A stretch of DNA of 64,000 nt from Paucidesulfovibrio sp036541255 (GCA_036541255.1 JAZHDD010000037.1:1-64000), one strand, 5' to 3'; shown: positions 26,627-35,774, numbered from the stretch's first letter. Notes: generated by a model not told the origin, from the sequence alone. Numbers and translations: made by a program.

Positions 26627-26634
26627 ATGTCCTG

Positions 26635-29523
26635 CTAATCGATGCTCCGGGCGACTTCGCGCTCTTCGAACGCTTCAATGATGTCGCCGACCTTGATGTC
26701 GTTGTACCGTTCTAGGCCCACGCCGCATTCGAAGCCCTTGGTCACTTCCTTGGCGTCATCCTTGAAACGCCGCAGGGAGGAAAGGCTACCGGTGTAGATG
26801 ACTACGCCGTCGCGCAGCAGACGCACCTTGGCGTGGCGGGTCAATTTGCCGTCGATAACCGAACAGCCAGCGACCATGCCGACCTTGGGAACGCTGAAGG
26901 TCTCACGCACTTCGGCCTGACCGAGGTAATCCTCGGTGATGTCCGGTGCAAGCATGCCGCTCATGGCGTCTTTCACTTCGCCGGTGAGCTTGTAGATGAT
27001 GTCGTAGAAGCGGATTTCCACGTTTTCGTGATCGGCCACTTCCTTGATCTTGGCTTCGGGCCGCACATTGAAGCCGATGATGATGGCGTCGGAAGCCGAG
27101 GCCAGCAGAATATCGGATTCGGTGATGGCACCGGTGCCGCCATGGCGGACCTTGATGACCACTTCGCTGGTCGAGAGTTTATTCAGTGCCTCTGTCACGG
27201 CTTCCAGTGAACCCTGCACGTCGGCTTTGACGATCAGATTCAGCTCCTGGGCCGCATCTTCAGGACGGGAGGCCAGGAAGGATTCCAGAGTGACCTTGGC
27301 TTTGCCCGCCAACTCCTTGTCGCGATGCTTGGAGGAACGGGTGGAGGCAATGCGCTTGGCAACTTTCTCATCCGCGATGATCACGAATTCGTCACCAGCT
27401 TCCGCAATGGTGTCGAAACCCTGAATTTCCACGGGGATGGCCGGGCCGGCTTCCTTGATCTTTTTACCTTGGTCCGTGAACATGGCGCGGACCTTGCCGT
27501 GTACCAAGCCGCAGACAAAGGCATCGCCCTGGCGAATGGTACCTTCTTTGATCAGTACCGTACCCACGGGACCGCGACCCTTGTCCAGCTTGGCCTCGAC
27601 CACATGGCCGCGACCGGGTTTGTCCGGGTTGGCCTTGAGTTCCAGGACTTCGGCCTGCAAGAGGATCATTTCCAGCAGTTCGTCCAGGCCAATACCCTGT
27701 TTGGCGGATACATTGGCGAAGATAGTGTCTCCCCCCCAGTCTTCCGGCACAAGGCCCTGGTCGGACAGTTCGCGCATGACCCGTTCGGGGTTGGCGCCTT
27801 CCTTGTCGATCTTGTTCACGGCGACCACGATGGGCACTTCAGCGGCTTTGGAGTGGCTGATGGCTTCGCGGGTCTGATCCATGACGCCGTCGTCCGCAGC
27901 AACGACCAGGATGACGATGTCCGTAACCTGGGCACCGCGTTTGCGCATGGTGGTAAAGGCTTCGTGGCCGGGCGTATCCAGGAACACGATCTCGCCGCGG
28001 TTCGTCTTGACGTGATACGCGCCGATATGCTGCGTGATGCCGCCGGCTTCGCCGCCGGTCACGTTGGATTTCCGTATGGCGTCGAGCAGAGAGGTCTTGC
28101 CGTGGTCGACGTGGCCCATGATGGTGACCACGGGCGGACGCGGCTTGAGCTCTTCCGGGGTATCCTCTTCGGCGGGCAGGAGGAATTCCTGTTCGTCAAA
28201 GGCCACGTTCTCGACTTCGTAGTCGAACTCGGAAGCCAGCAACGTAGCGGTGTCGAAATCCAGGGACTGGTTGATGGTCGCCAGCACACCCATGCCGAAC
28301 AATGCCTTGATCAGGTCCTGGGCCTTGATGCCCATTTGTTTGGCCATGTCGGACAGGCGTACGGAATCGTCCACGCGCAATTTGCGCTTGGCAGCTTTGA
28401 GCGGCTGCGTGGTCTTGGGAACGATCTCCTCTTCCATGCCGCGACGGCCTTTCTTACGTTTGCCGCGACCGGCAAACGCCGCAGCGGGACCGCCATCCGC
28501 GCTTCTGCCGCGCTTGGGGCCGTCATCAAAACGGTTGAATTCGACGGTACGCCGATCCTTCTTCTTCTTGCGTTTGCCCGTAGTCTCGGAAGGCGGCGGC
28601 GGTGGGCCATCACCTTCGGGCGAAGAGGGCTGCGCCGTGGGGGTGGGGGGCAGGAACTTCTCGCGTGCTTCACGCAAGGCGGCCTGACGCGCCAACTCCG
28701 CAGGATCGGGACGGGAAATGACCCGAACTTTGGGTGCTTCCATACCGGGTTTCTTTTTCTTCTTTTTGGGCCGCTCGGCAGCTCGGGCAGGTTTGCCTTC
28801 CGAGGACTCCTCGGCTTGCGTTTCCGCAGGCTGCTTTGGAGCGGAGGCGTCCGTCTGGACGGACTCGTCAGTGCCGGCTGTCGGGGCATCCGAGGCTTCT
28901 GCCTGAACAGGAGCTTCCGGAACAACAGGCTCTTCCACGGGGACATCGACAGTCTCGGGCGTCGTTTCCGGCTGTGCTTTGGCAACGGGTGTTGCGTCGG
29001 CTTGTTCCGGTTCGGCTTCGACCGTAGCCACAACTTCCGTGGCGGCAGGCTCGTCCTCAGGACGGGAGATGATGCGTGCGACCGGTTCCTCTGTCTTGCG
29101 GCGAGGGGATTTTTTTCGTGGCGCAGGCTTTTCCGTGACGGGCTTGTCGGCCTCGGGAGCAGGCTGCTCAATAACTTCCTGCTCCCGCCCGGGGGGAGTG
29201 GCGGGGGCAGCAGATTCGGCCTCGGGAATCTCTTCAGGCGCTTCCTCAGAAATATCTTCCACCTGCTCGGGGGCTTCCGCTCCCTTGCGGCTCTTGCGTC
29301 TACGACGCACGATCACACCTGGCTGCACCTCGCGGCGCACGACCTCGGTTTTCGGACTCGCCTTAGTCCCGAAGAAGGTGCGGACCTGCTCCGCCTCCTC
29401 CTCTTCAACGGCGCTCATATGGCTCTTGGCCTGAACGCCGATGTCTCGGAGTTTTTGGAGAATGTCCTTGTAACTGACACCGAGTTCGGCAGCCAGATCT
29501 TTTACCTTGTAGGTTTCCGCCAT
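26635..29523 (-). CDS. infB: Translation initiation factor IF-2
   Basis: GTPase that brings initiator tRNA to the 30S subunit. It has 962 residues. There is an N-terminal IF2-N domain (KVKDLAAELGVSYKDILQKL), a long variable Pro/Glu/Ala-rich and lysine-rich linker (about 60-380), and a second IF2-N domain. The G-domain carries GHVDHGKTS, DTPGHEAF and NKID. The C-terminal domains follow. The ATG at 29523 is used because homologues start at MAETYKVK; it overlaps ylxR by 22 bp. Confidence 0.97.
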   Translation of the reverse strand: MAETYKVKDLAAELGVSYKDILQKLRDIGVQAKSHMSAVEEEEAEQVRTFFGTKASPKTEVVRREVQPGVIVRRRRKSRKGAEAPEQVEDISEEAPEEIPEAESAAPATPPGREQEVIEQPAPEADKPVTEKPAPRKKSPRRKTEEPVARIISRPEDEPAATEVVATVEAEPEQADATPVAKAQPETTPETVDVPVEEPVVPEAPVQAEASDAPTAGTDESVQTDASAPKQPAETQAEESSEGKPARAAERPKKKKKKPGMEAPKVRVISRPDPAELARQAALREAREKFLPPTPTAQPSSPEGDGPPPPPSETTGKRKKKKDRRTVEFNRFDDGPKRGRSADGGPAAAFAGRGKRKKGRRGMEEEIVPKTTQPLKAAKRKLRVDDSVRLSDMAKQMGIKAQDLIKALFGMGVLATINQSLDFDTATLLASEFDYEVENVAFDEQEFLLPAEEDTPEELKPRPPVVTIMGHVDHGKTSLLDAIRKSNVTGGEAGGITQHIGAYHVKTNRGEIVFLDTPGHEAFTTMRKRGAQVTDIVILVVAADDGVMDQTREAISHSKAAEVPIVVAVNKIDKEGANPERVMRELSDQGLVPEDWGGDTIFANVSAKQGIGLDELLEMILLQAEVLELKANPDKPGRGHVVEAKLDKGRGPVGTVLIKEGTIRQGDAFVCGLVHGKVRAMFTDQGKKIKEAGPAIPVEIQGFDTIAEAGDEFVIIADEKVAKRIASTRSSKHRDKELAGKAKVTLESFLASRPEDAAQELNLIVKADVQGSLEAVTEALNKLSTSEVVIKVRHGGTGAITESDILLASASDAIIIGFNVRPEAKIKEVADHENVEIRFYDIIYKLTGEVKDAMSGMLAPDITEDYLGQAEVRETFSVPKVGMVAGCSVIDGKLTRHAKVRLLRDGVVIYTGSLSSLRRFKDDAKEVTKGFECGVGLERYNDIKVGDIIEAFEEREVARSID

Positions 29524-29753
29524 TGCTTTCCCCCCTTGGGATGCTTCCGCAGACCGTATTTTTCGAATCGTTCCCTGCACCGCTCGTCGGGGCAGACGTA
29601 GAATCCGCGTCCCGGCAGGACCTGTTCCGGATCAGGAACCGGAAGGTCCATCTCATCACGCACATGGCGCTTCAGGTCCCGCTTGGGAAACCTGCCGCGG
29701 CAGACCACGCACATCCGCTCGGGTCCGCCGCTTTCGGATGACGCGGAATTCAT
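29502..29753 (-). CDS. YlxR/RnpM family protein (DUF448)
   Basis: 83 residues with the YlxR fold: RMCVVCRGRFPKRDLKR, then GRGFYVCPDERCRERF. It sits between nusA and infB as in most bacteria. The B. subtilis homologue has been reported to bind RNA and modulate RNase P. Its end overlaps the infB start by 22 bp. Confidence 0.93.
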   Translation of the reverse strand: MNSASSESGGPERMCVVCRGRFPKRDLKRHVRDEMDLPVPDPEQVLPGRGFYVCPDERCRERFEKYGLRKHPKGGKQWRKPTR

Positions 29754-29759
29754 CGCGTT

Positions 29760-31130
29760 CTACGCTTCGTCCTTTGTTTCGTCTTCAGGCGCGTCGCCTT
29801 CGGATTTCTCATCCCCGGTCGCGTCCTCGGCAGGAGTCTCTTCGAGAACGTCCTCTTCGGTCGCATCCCCGTCATCGGATTCGCGCGCCGGGCCATTGGG
29901 CTGGCCGTAGCCGAGCATGTTCATGGCTACACGCAGATCCGCGATGCGGGACTGGTCCATACCGTTGATGCTGAGCAGTTCCTCATCCGTTGCCAGGGCC
30001 ATGCCCTCAGCGCTTTCAAAGCCTGCGGAAAGGAAATGCTCCACGTTGATCTCAGCGACGCTGGCCAGCTGTTCCATGCCTTTTCGGGCCTGATTGAGCT
30101 CGCCGTATCGGCTTTCCGTAAAGATGTCTATTTTCCAACCAAGCAGACGCGAGGCCAGCTTGACGTTTTGGCCCTTGCGTCCGATGGCCAGGGTCAGCTG
30201 ATCGTCCGGCACCACCACTTCCAGAACTTCTTCTTCCTCGTCCACGGTGATGCGGGTGATCACTGCCGGGGAAAGGGCGTGCTTGGCGTACATGACGATG
30301 TCCGGACTCCAGACCACTATGTCGATGCGCTCGCCGCGCAGTTCCTGCACCACGTTCTGGATGCGTGAACCGCGAATGCCCACGCAGGCGCCTACGGGAT
30401 CCACGTCGCGGTCTCGGGAACTGACCGCGACCTTGGCGCGCAGGCCCGGGTCGCGGGTGACGCCCATGACTTTGACCGTACCGTCGGCCACTTCGGGCAC
30501 TTCTCGATGGAACAGGGCGGCCATGTAGTCCGGATGCGAGCGGGAAACCACGACTTGCGGGCCGCGGGATTCCTTCTGCACATCAATTATGAAGGCCTGG
30601 ACGCGGTCGCCGCGCTTGTAGCGTTCACGGGGAATCTGCTCTTCCTTGGGCAGCAGCGCTTCTGTCCGGCCAAGGTTGATGATCCAGCCCGTGCGGTCGC
30701 GACGCTGGATGATGCCGCCCACGATTTCGCCCACGCGGTCCTTGTATTCCTCGAAGATGATTTCCTGTTCGGCGTCGCGCATGCGCTGAATGATGACTTG
30801 TTTGGCCGACTGCGCCGCGATGCGTCCCAAGTCTTCAACTTTGAGTTTGAAGCCCATCTCGTCGTCCAGGCGTACGCCCGGATCGTGCTGTTGCGCTTCT
30901 TCCATGGTAATCTCGGAGATCTCGTCGTGGACTTCCTCAACGACGACCTTGAACTGGTAGACATCGATTTCGCCCAGTTCTTCATTGAAGGTCACTTCGA
31001 TGTCCATGGCGTCGCCATATTTGCGAGCCACGGCAGAGCGCACGGCCTCCTCAAGGGTGTCGATGAGCAGATCACGGTCGATGCCGCGATCCTTGCTGAT
31101 TTGGTCGATGGCCTTTTTCAATTCCGACAT
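29760..31130 (-). CDS. nusA: Transcription termination/antitermination factor NusA
   Basis: RNA polymerase-binding factor controlling pausing and termination. It has 456 residues: an N-terminal polymerase-binding domain, an S1 domain (DRVGEIVGGIIQRRDRTGWIINLG), two KH domains (GACVGIRGSRIQNVVQELRGE and AIGRKGQNVKLASRL), one helix-hairpin-helix segment near residues 370-410 and an acidic tail. It is shorter than E. coli NusA, which has two C-terminal acidic repeats. Gene order rimP-nusA-ylxR-infB is conserved. Confidence 0.97.
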   Translation of the reverse strand: MSELKKAIDQISKDRGIDRDLLIDTLEEAVRSAVARKYGDAMDIEVTFNEELGEIDVYQFKVVVEEVHDEISEITMEEAQQHDPGVRLDDEMGFKLKVEDLGRIAAQSAKQVIIQRMRDAEQEIIFEEYKDRVGEIVGGIIQRRDRTGWIINLGRTEALLPKEEQIPRERYKRGDRVQAFIIDVQKESRGPQVVVSRSHPDYMAALFHREVPEVADGTVKVMGVTRDPGLRAKVAVSSRDRDVDPVGACVGIRGSRIQNVVQELRGERIDIVVWSPDIVMYAKHALSPAVITRITVDEEEEVLEVVVPDDQLTLAIGRKGQNVKLASRLLGWKIDIFTESRYGELNQARKGMEQLASVAEINVEHFLSAGFESAEGMALATDEELLSINGMDQSRIADLRVAMNMLGYGQPNGPARESDDGDATEEDVLEETPAEDATGDEKSEGDAPEDETKDEA

Positions 31131-31172
31131 GGTGCGACCTCCACCCCCCGGAACGGCCGGGAGGCATGGAAA

Positions 31173-31634
31173 TTAAAATTCGTGGACCAGCCGGGCCGAT
31201 TTGACCCGCTCCCACTCCACGCGCACGGGCGCGCCGTCCTCTTGCAGCTCAAAGCAGTCGTCGCCGACCGAAACGAGCCGTCCCTTGAACTTGCGCCGTT
31301 CCGCCATGGGCTCGATAAGCTCCACGGCAACGATGCGGTCCACGTAGCCACGCAGCTGATCTACTGCAAAAAAACGGCGCTCCAGACCTGGAGAGGAGAC
31401 CTCCAGGGTGTAGGCGCTGGGCATGATGTCCTCCATCTCCAGGAGGACGCCCAGGTCGCGGCTGACTTTGGCGCAATCGTCGATGTTCACGCCCGCGTCC
31501 GACTCGACATAGAGCGTGAGGACGGTCTTGCTGCCCGCGGCAGGCGCGGTGAGCCCCCAGAGCTGGTAGCCGAGCGCTTCCACAAGCGGCAGGGCCAACT
31601 CATAAAGTTTTGTTTCCAGTTTGCTGCGTCTCAT
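31173..31634 (-). CDS. rimP: Ribosome maturation factor RimP
   Basis: Needed for 30S maturation. It has 153 residues. An alpha/beta N-domain carries LTLYVESDAGVNIDDCAKVSRDL, and SAYTLEVSSPGLERR leads into the C-terminal SH3-like domain. It is the first protein gene of the operon, about 34 bp after the terminator-like hairpin that follows tRNA-Gly. No separate promoter is obvious in that short gap. Confidence 0.95.
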   Translation of the reverse strand: MRRSKLETKLYELALPLVEALGYQLWGLTAPAAGSKTVLTLYVESDAGVNIDDCAKVSRDLGVLLEMEDIMPSAYTLEVSSPGLERRFFAVDQLRGYVDRIVAVELIEPMAERRKFKGRLVSVGDDCFELQEDGAPVRVEWERVKSARLVHEF

Positions 31635-31667
31635 ATTCCTGCTGATATCTTTTTTCCGCTCAAATAA

Positions 31668-31693
31668 TAAAAAAAGTGGACCCTAAGGCCCAC
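31668..31693 (-). terminator. Terminator-like hairpin after tRNA-Gly
   Basis: GTGGGCC and GGTCCAC, reading the minus strand, pair around TTAG and are followed by a run of seven T. It may be leaky, because rimP starts only about 34 bp later and shows no promoter of its own. Confidence 0.75.
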
Positions 31694-31741
31694 CCCGATG
31701 AACAAGCCCATAGGCTTGGGCGGAATTTCCCTCTTGAGCCT

Positions 31742-31817
31742 TGGAGCGGGTGACGGGGGTCGAACCCGCGACACCGAGCTTGGGAAGCTCGTACTCTGCC
31801 AGCTGAGCTACACCCGC
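31742..31817 (-). tRNA. tRNA-Gly (anticodon CCC)
   Basis: 76 nt including an encoded CCA. Acceptor arms GCGGGTG and CACCCGC pair, with discriminator T. The D-stem is GCTC/GAGT. The anticodon arm is CGAGC-TTCCCAA-GCTCG with anticodon CCC (31782-31784), and the T-arm GCGGG-TTCGACC-CCCGT is normal. It reads GGG codons. It lies directly upstream of rimP-nusA on the same strand. Confidence 0.95.
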
Positions 31818-31854
31818 TCATCCGCACGAGGCACTCCTCGTTGCGGAACAAAAC

Positions 31855-31883
31855 CTTTTAGTCATGACGCCAGATGTTGTCAA
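31855..31883 (-). promoter_or_regulatory. Sigma-70-like promoter of tRNA-Gly and perhaps the rimP-nusA-infB operon
   Basis: On the minus strand TTGACA, exactly 17 bp, then TAAAAG. The -35 is perfect and the -10 matches four of six. The expected start is about 30 bp before the mature tRNA 5' end. Confidence 0.7.
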
Positions 31884-31931
31884 CCGTTATCTGAGGACTG
31901 TCATTCTTTATCACGCAAAGGGAATAAAGGG

Positions 31932-32258
31932 CTAGTGGCGGGTCAGTCGGCAAAGATGGAAAGAGGTCAATGGAAGCGGGAAATTGAAGCGCAGCAGCAC
32001 ATCCCTTCCAAGAACATGAGAAACACGAGAGCTGATGCGTTCCAGCCCGTTGGTCTTCGTCAGGAAGCGAGGCTCCAGGTTTGCGGCCTGACCCATGAAT
32101 ATTTGTTCTCGGCTGTAGCGGATCATCTGGAGGCGTGCTCCCGTGGGAGAAATGTTCACGAGCATGGCTTCGGCGTTTTCGGCTGATCCCTGCAGAGAGA
32201 TGCGGCAGATGTGCCCCTTGCAAAATGCCTTGAAGATGTTTTCGGCGCGCAGGTGCAT
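31932..32258 (-). CDS. Small stand-alone PilZ-like protein
   Basis: 108 residues with the second PilZ motif as NISPTGARL (N35-S37-G40). The RxxxR half is not evident, only lysines around K10-K14, so c-di-GMP binding is uncertain. AGGAGG is well placed before the ATG. It is divergent from flgF, sharing a 147-bp intergenic region with the flagellar operon promoter, which suggests a motility role. A longer frame in another phase is a shadow. Confidence 0.7.
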   Translation of the reverse strand: MHLRAENIFKAFCKGHICRISLQGSAENAEAMLVNISPTGARLQMIRYSREQIFMGQAANLEPRFLTKTNGLERISSRVSHVLGRDVLLRFNFPLPLTSFHLCRLTRH

Positions 32259-32362
32259 GACGTGATCCTCCTGTGATGCCTTTAGGGCCTATTCGACGGA
32301 GCATCATGACCGCCCGGCAACGAACGGGTGAAAAAAAGCGTAACTGAAAAACCATATTGTCT

Positions 32363-32378
32363 TGGACCGTAATTTGCA
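32363..32378 (+). promoter_or_regulatory. Sigma-54 promoter of the flgF operon
   Basis: TGGACC-N5-TTGCA, with the -24 GG and -12 GC exactly 12 bp apart as sigma-54 requires. It is 28 bp before the flgF ATG, which has GGAGGA ahead of it. Sigma-54 control of rod/hook genes is usual in polarly flagellated bacteria. Confidence 0.8.
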
Positions 32379-32405
32379 TCTATCGCCGCACAGGAGGACC
32401 GCTCG

Positions 32406-33191
32406 ATGCAAGACAGCATGATGAACGCCATGTTTGGCGCCATGTCCAATGAAATCAGGATGAACCAGATCGCCAACAATTTGGCGAACGTGAACACCAC
32501 GGCCTATAAACGGGATAACGTGGCCTTTCACGACACGTTTCTCCGTTTTGCACATGACTACATGGTGGATGCGCGTCCTTCACTCCGGGATAAGGAAATG
32601 TGGCCCAAGGCCGACCTCATGGCCAAGCCGCGCCTCTCGGAGCAAAAGACGGACTTTACCCAGGGAGCCATGCAAAAGACCGGCAACCCGCTGGACCTTT
32701 GTCTTGTGGGCGAGGGCTTTTTCAAGGTCCGCACACCGGATGGCGATTATCTGACACGTAACGGAAGTTTTCAACTCAGTTCCGACGGCACGCTGATTAC
32801 GGAGCAGGGCTTCGAGGTCCTGGGTGAAGGGGGACCCATCGTGATGCCTCAGTCGGCATCCCAGGTCACCATTGATTCCCTGGGGCAGATCAAGGCCGGC
32901 GGCGATGTCGTGGCGCGCCTGGAGCTCACGGACGTGGACGACAAGCGGCAATTGCAGAAGATCGGAAACAATCTCTACCAGATCGATCCTCGCAGCACGG
33001 CTTCGGAGGTGCCTCCCGCGGATGTCTCCGTGGAGCAGGGCTTCCTGGAAAAAGCCAATGTCGAGGTGGTGACCGAGATGGTGGACATGATCGAAACCCA
33101 GCGTGCGCATCAGCTTTATACGAAGATGATGCAGGGCACCGGGGAGATCGATCAGAAACTCATCAACAATGTCGGCCGCGTTGGCGGCTGA
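32406..33191 (+). CDS. flgF: Flagellar basal-body rod protein FlgF
   Basis: Proximal rod protein, 261 residues. The N-terminal rod motif is MSNEIRMNQIANNLANVNTTAYKRD. The FlgF/FlgG middle region contains TGNPLDLCLVGEGFFKV and TRNGSFQLSSDG. The C-terminal rod helix is VEQGFLEKANVEVVTEMVDMIETQRAHQ (split by a hinge). It is followed by flgG after 24 bp. FlgF is told from FlgG by order and by the more variable N-terminus. Confidence 0.93.
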   Translation: MQDSMMNAMFGAMSNEIRMNQIANNLANVNTTAYKRDNVAFHDTFLRFAHDYMVDARPSLRDKEMWPKADLMAKPRLSEQKTDFTQGAMQKTGNPLDLCLVGEGFFKVRTPDGDYLTRNGSFQLSSDGTLITEQGFEVLGEGGPIVMPQSASQVTIDSLGQIKAGGDVVARLELTDVDDKRQLQKIGNNLYQIDPRSTASEVPPADVSVEQGFLEKANVEVVTEMVDMIETQRAHQLYTKMMQGTGEIDQKLINNVGRVGG

Positions 33192-33215
33192 TGATACGGG
33201 CAGGAGGATAACGAT

Positions 33216-33998
33216 ATGATGCGTTCGCTCTGGACCGCGGCCACCGGCATGGTGGCGCAGCAGACGCACATTGATGTGCTCTCGAACAACCTGGCTAACG
33301 TGAACACCACGGGCTTTAAAAAGAGCCGGGCCGAGTTCGAGGATCTTATGTACCAAACCCTGCGCATGGCCGGGACAGTGAACGAGGCGGGCAACCGCAT
33401 TCCCACCGGTATGCAGATCGGCATGGGCGTGCGCCCGGTGACGGTCCACAAGTTCTTCAGCCAAGGCAACTTCCAGAATACGGGCAACCCGCTGGATATC
33501 TCCATCGAGGGCGAAGGATTCTTTCTTGTGGATCGTAATGGCCAGGACGTCTACACCCGCGCCGGCTCTTTCAAGCTGGACAGCGAGGGCCGCATGGTCA
33601 CGGCTCAGGGGTATCCCTTGCAACCCGAATTCACGGTACCGCCGGACACGGTCAGTGTCGTGGTCACGGAGCAGGGGCATATCGCAGCGCTGGACAAGTC
33701 CGGCCAGGAACTTTCCGCCGCCGACATCCAGCTCTACAATTTCATCAACCCCGCTGGGCTTAATTCCGTGGGACGCAACCTCTATGTCGCCACGGAAGCC
33801 TCCGGCGCGGCCGTGACAGGCACTCCCGGCGACGAGAATTTCGGCACTCTGGCGCAGGGTTTTCTGGAAGGTTCCAACGTGGAGATGGTTGACGAAATGG
33901 TGGGGCTGATCATCGGCCAGCGCGCTTTTGAGGTCAACTCCAAGGCCATCACCACGTCGGATGCCATGTTGCAGACGGCCATCAACGTCAAGCGTTAG
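33216..33998 (+). CDS. flgG: Flagellar distal rod protein FlgG
   Basis: 260 residues, the standard FlgG length. It starts MMRSLWTAATGMVAQQTHID, followed by VLSNNLANVNTTGFKKSRAEFEDL, the FlgG-specific segment. The middle has TGNPLDISIEGEGFFLV, and the end is LEGSNVEMVDEMVGLIIGQRAFE. It forms the distal rod that passes through the P and L rings encoded just downstream. AGGAGG lies before the ATG. Confidence 0.97.
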   Translation: MMRSLWTAATGMVAQQTHIDVLSNNLANVNTTGFKKSRAEFEDLMYQTLRMAGTVNEAGNRIPTGMQIGMGVRPVTVHKFFSQGNFQNTGNPLDISIEGEGFFLVDRNGQDVYTRAGSFKLDSEGRMVTAQGYPLQPEFTVPPDTVSVVVTEQGHIAALDKSGQELSAADIQLYNFINPAGLNSVGRNLYVATEASGAAVTGTPGDENFGTLAQGFLEGSNVEMVDEMVGLIIGQRAFEVNSKAITTSDAMLQTAINVKR

Positions 33999-34022
33999 TT
34001 CCGTGTCCAGAGGAGGAAGAGC

Positions 34023-35030
34023 ATGAACCGCATACGACCACATCGGACAAGACCGGGGCAAAGGGCAGGTAGCGCGTTGCTGGTGCTTCTGTTTTTGGCA
34101 ATGGGCATTCTGTCGTTGGCTGCGCCTGCAAGCGCGTCCGGAGGCTGGAGCCTGCATATTCGCGAGGCGGCCTGTACCGATGGTGAACGGGTTCTGCTCG
34201 GCGAGATAGCCGATCCCGTGGGCAATGTGCCTGCCGGGACCTGGAAAAAGCTGTCTATCGTGCCGCTCTGGAAGGGACCGCAATTGGAAGGACGGCAGCA
34301 GGCCATTCCGCGCCAGCAGTTGGATAAATTCTTGAAGTATTACGTCCCCGAGTTGGCTGACGCTTGTGCCCTGCCTGTCCGCCTGGTGGTGCAGAAGGGG
34401 GGCAAGGTCTATGGCCGCCGCGCTCTGGAACAACTGGTCGTCGATTATCTGACGCCGCGAGCCGCAGCTTTGGGCGGCGAACCCGACATTAAGGATATCC
34501 GCATTCCTTCTTTTGTCTTCTTGGACAGCCCGCATGACAAACTGGAAATTGCCGGACGCGAAGCCGTGGCCCCGGGCCGCGTGTCACTGCTTGTTCATGC
34601 CAAAGGCATTGACGGTCAAATCTCTCGACGCATCGCGGTCAGCGCCTTTGTCAACCTTTGGAAGGCCGTGCCCTGTGCGGCTCAGCCATTGAACAGGCTG
34701 GAAGCGGTTACTCCGGACAAGATTACCTTCATGCGCAAGAATCTTGCCTACATGGGTGAGTTTTGGGACGGCAAAGGCGGTCCGTATCGCATGACTCGCT
34801 CCATTGGAACAGGACAGCCCCTGGAATTGGCATACATGAATTCCATGCCCATGGTCACCAAGGGCGAACATGTGAATCTGGTGTATCAGGGCTCGCGAAT
34901 CACTCTGGCGGTCAAGGCGGAAGCCATGGACGATGCCGATCAGGGAGAGACCGTGCAGGTCCGGAACCTGCAAAGCCGGAAGGTCATCCTGGCCACGGTC
35001 GTGGACAGCAACACCGTCAGGGTCAGGTAG
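34023..35030 (+). CDS. flgA: P-ring assembly chaperone FlgA
   Basis: Periplasmic chaperone needed to assemble the FlgI P-ring. It has 335 residues, longer than E. coli FlgA (about 220) because of an extra N-terminal beta domain after the signal peptide (LLVLLFLAMGILSLAAPASA). The C-terminal SAF-type region has RMTRSIGTGQPLELAYM and KGEHVNLVYQGSRITLAVKAEAMDDADQGE. It is immediately upstream of flgH and flgI. Confidence 0.9.
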   Translation: MNRIRPHRTRPGQRAGSALLVLLFLAMGILSLAAPASASGGWSLHIREAACTDGERVLLGEIADPVGNVPAGTWKKLSIVPLWKGPQLEGRQQAIPRQQLDKFLKYYVPELADACALPVRLVVQKGGKVYGRRALEQLVVDYLTPRAAALGGEPDIKDIRIPSFVFLDSPHDKLEIAGREAVAPGRVSLLVHAKGIDGQISRRIAVSAFVNLWKAVPCAAQPLNRLEAVTPDKITFMRKNLAYMGEFWDGKGGPYRMTRSIGTGQPLELAYMNSMPMVTKGEHVNLVYQGSRITLAVKAEAMDDADQGETVQVRNLQSRKVILATVVDSNTVRVR

Positions 35031-35041
35031 GAGAAGGGAGC

Positions 35042-35746
35042 ATGAGACAACATATCGGAAACATTTTGGGGTTTGCGGTGTTGGCCGCGGTTCTCTTCAG
35101 CGGCTGCGCCAGCAAGAGCGAACCGGTGCCCATGCCTATTCTTACGGAACCGGCGTATGAGGAACCGGAACCCATGGACAATCCCGGTTCCCTGTTCACC
35201 CCCAATAGCGCTGAGTTTCTGTACGATGACAACCGGGCCAAGCGGGTGGGCGACATCGTCATGGTCGTGGTCTCCGAAGTCACCAACGCCAAGCACAAGG
35301 CCGAGACCAAGACCGACCGTACCAGCAAGAACGATTACGGCATCACCGCGCTTCCAGGCACTGACACGCTGGTGGGCGGCGCGCTCGAAACCGTGGGCAT
35401 CGAACCCGGTCTCAGTTTCCAGTCCGACAACGACAACGAATTCGAAGGCACGGGGGAAACCAAGCGTGAATCGGAAATGAGCGCCACGGTAGCCTCCCGT
35501 GTCGTGCGCATGCTGCCTGGCAGAGTCATGCAGGTGGAAGGCGCGCGCCGGGTACGCGTGAACAGTGAAACCCAGATTCTGGTTGTGCGCGGCCTCTTGC
35601 GTCAGGGCGACGTGCGTGCCGACAACTCGGTTCCGTCCAGCTATCTGGCCGAGGCGCAGATTGAATTGTATGGCGAGGGCGTTCTCAACGACAAGCAGCG
35701 CCCCGGCTGGTTGACCCGTATTCTCGACAACGTGTGGCCCTTCTAG
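35042..35746 (+). CDS. flgH: Flagellar L-ring lipoprotein FlgH
   Basis: Outer-membrane L-ring subunit, 234 residues. The lipobox is LFSGC (C22). The FlgH core has RAKRVGDIVMVVVSE, SATVASRVVRMLPGRVMQVEGARRV, and VRGLLRQGDVRADNSVPSSYLAEAQIEL. The ATG at 35042 follows GGAG. A longer open frame to 34763 is only an overlap with flgA. Confidence 0.96.
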   Translation: MRQHIGNILGFAVLAAVLFSGCASKSEPVPMPILTEPAYEEPEPMDNPGSLFTPNSAEFLYDDNRAKRVGDIVMVVVSEVTNAKHKAETKTDRTSKNDYGITALPGTDTLVGGALETVGIEPGLSFQSDNDNEFEGTGETKRESEMSATVASRVVRMLPGRVMQVEGARRVRVNSETQILVVRGLLRQGDVRADNSVPSSYLAEAQIELYGEGVLNDKQRPGWLTRILDNVWPF

Positions 35747-35774
35747 GGCGATTCGCGCAAGGAGGCGCATGACC

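Noticed and set aside
27325..29601. 758-codon plus-strand frame opposite infB
   Set aside because: It is antisense to a clear IF-2 gene. The Gly/Arg/Phe-rich translation is the complement of its Pro/Ala/Glu-rich linker.
32580..34535. 651-codon minus-strand frame across flgF, flgG and flgA
   Set aside because: It spans three genuine genes with good ribosome sites and shows no domain of its own.
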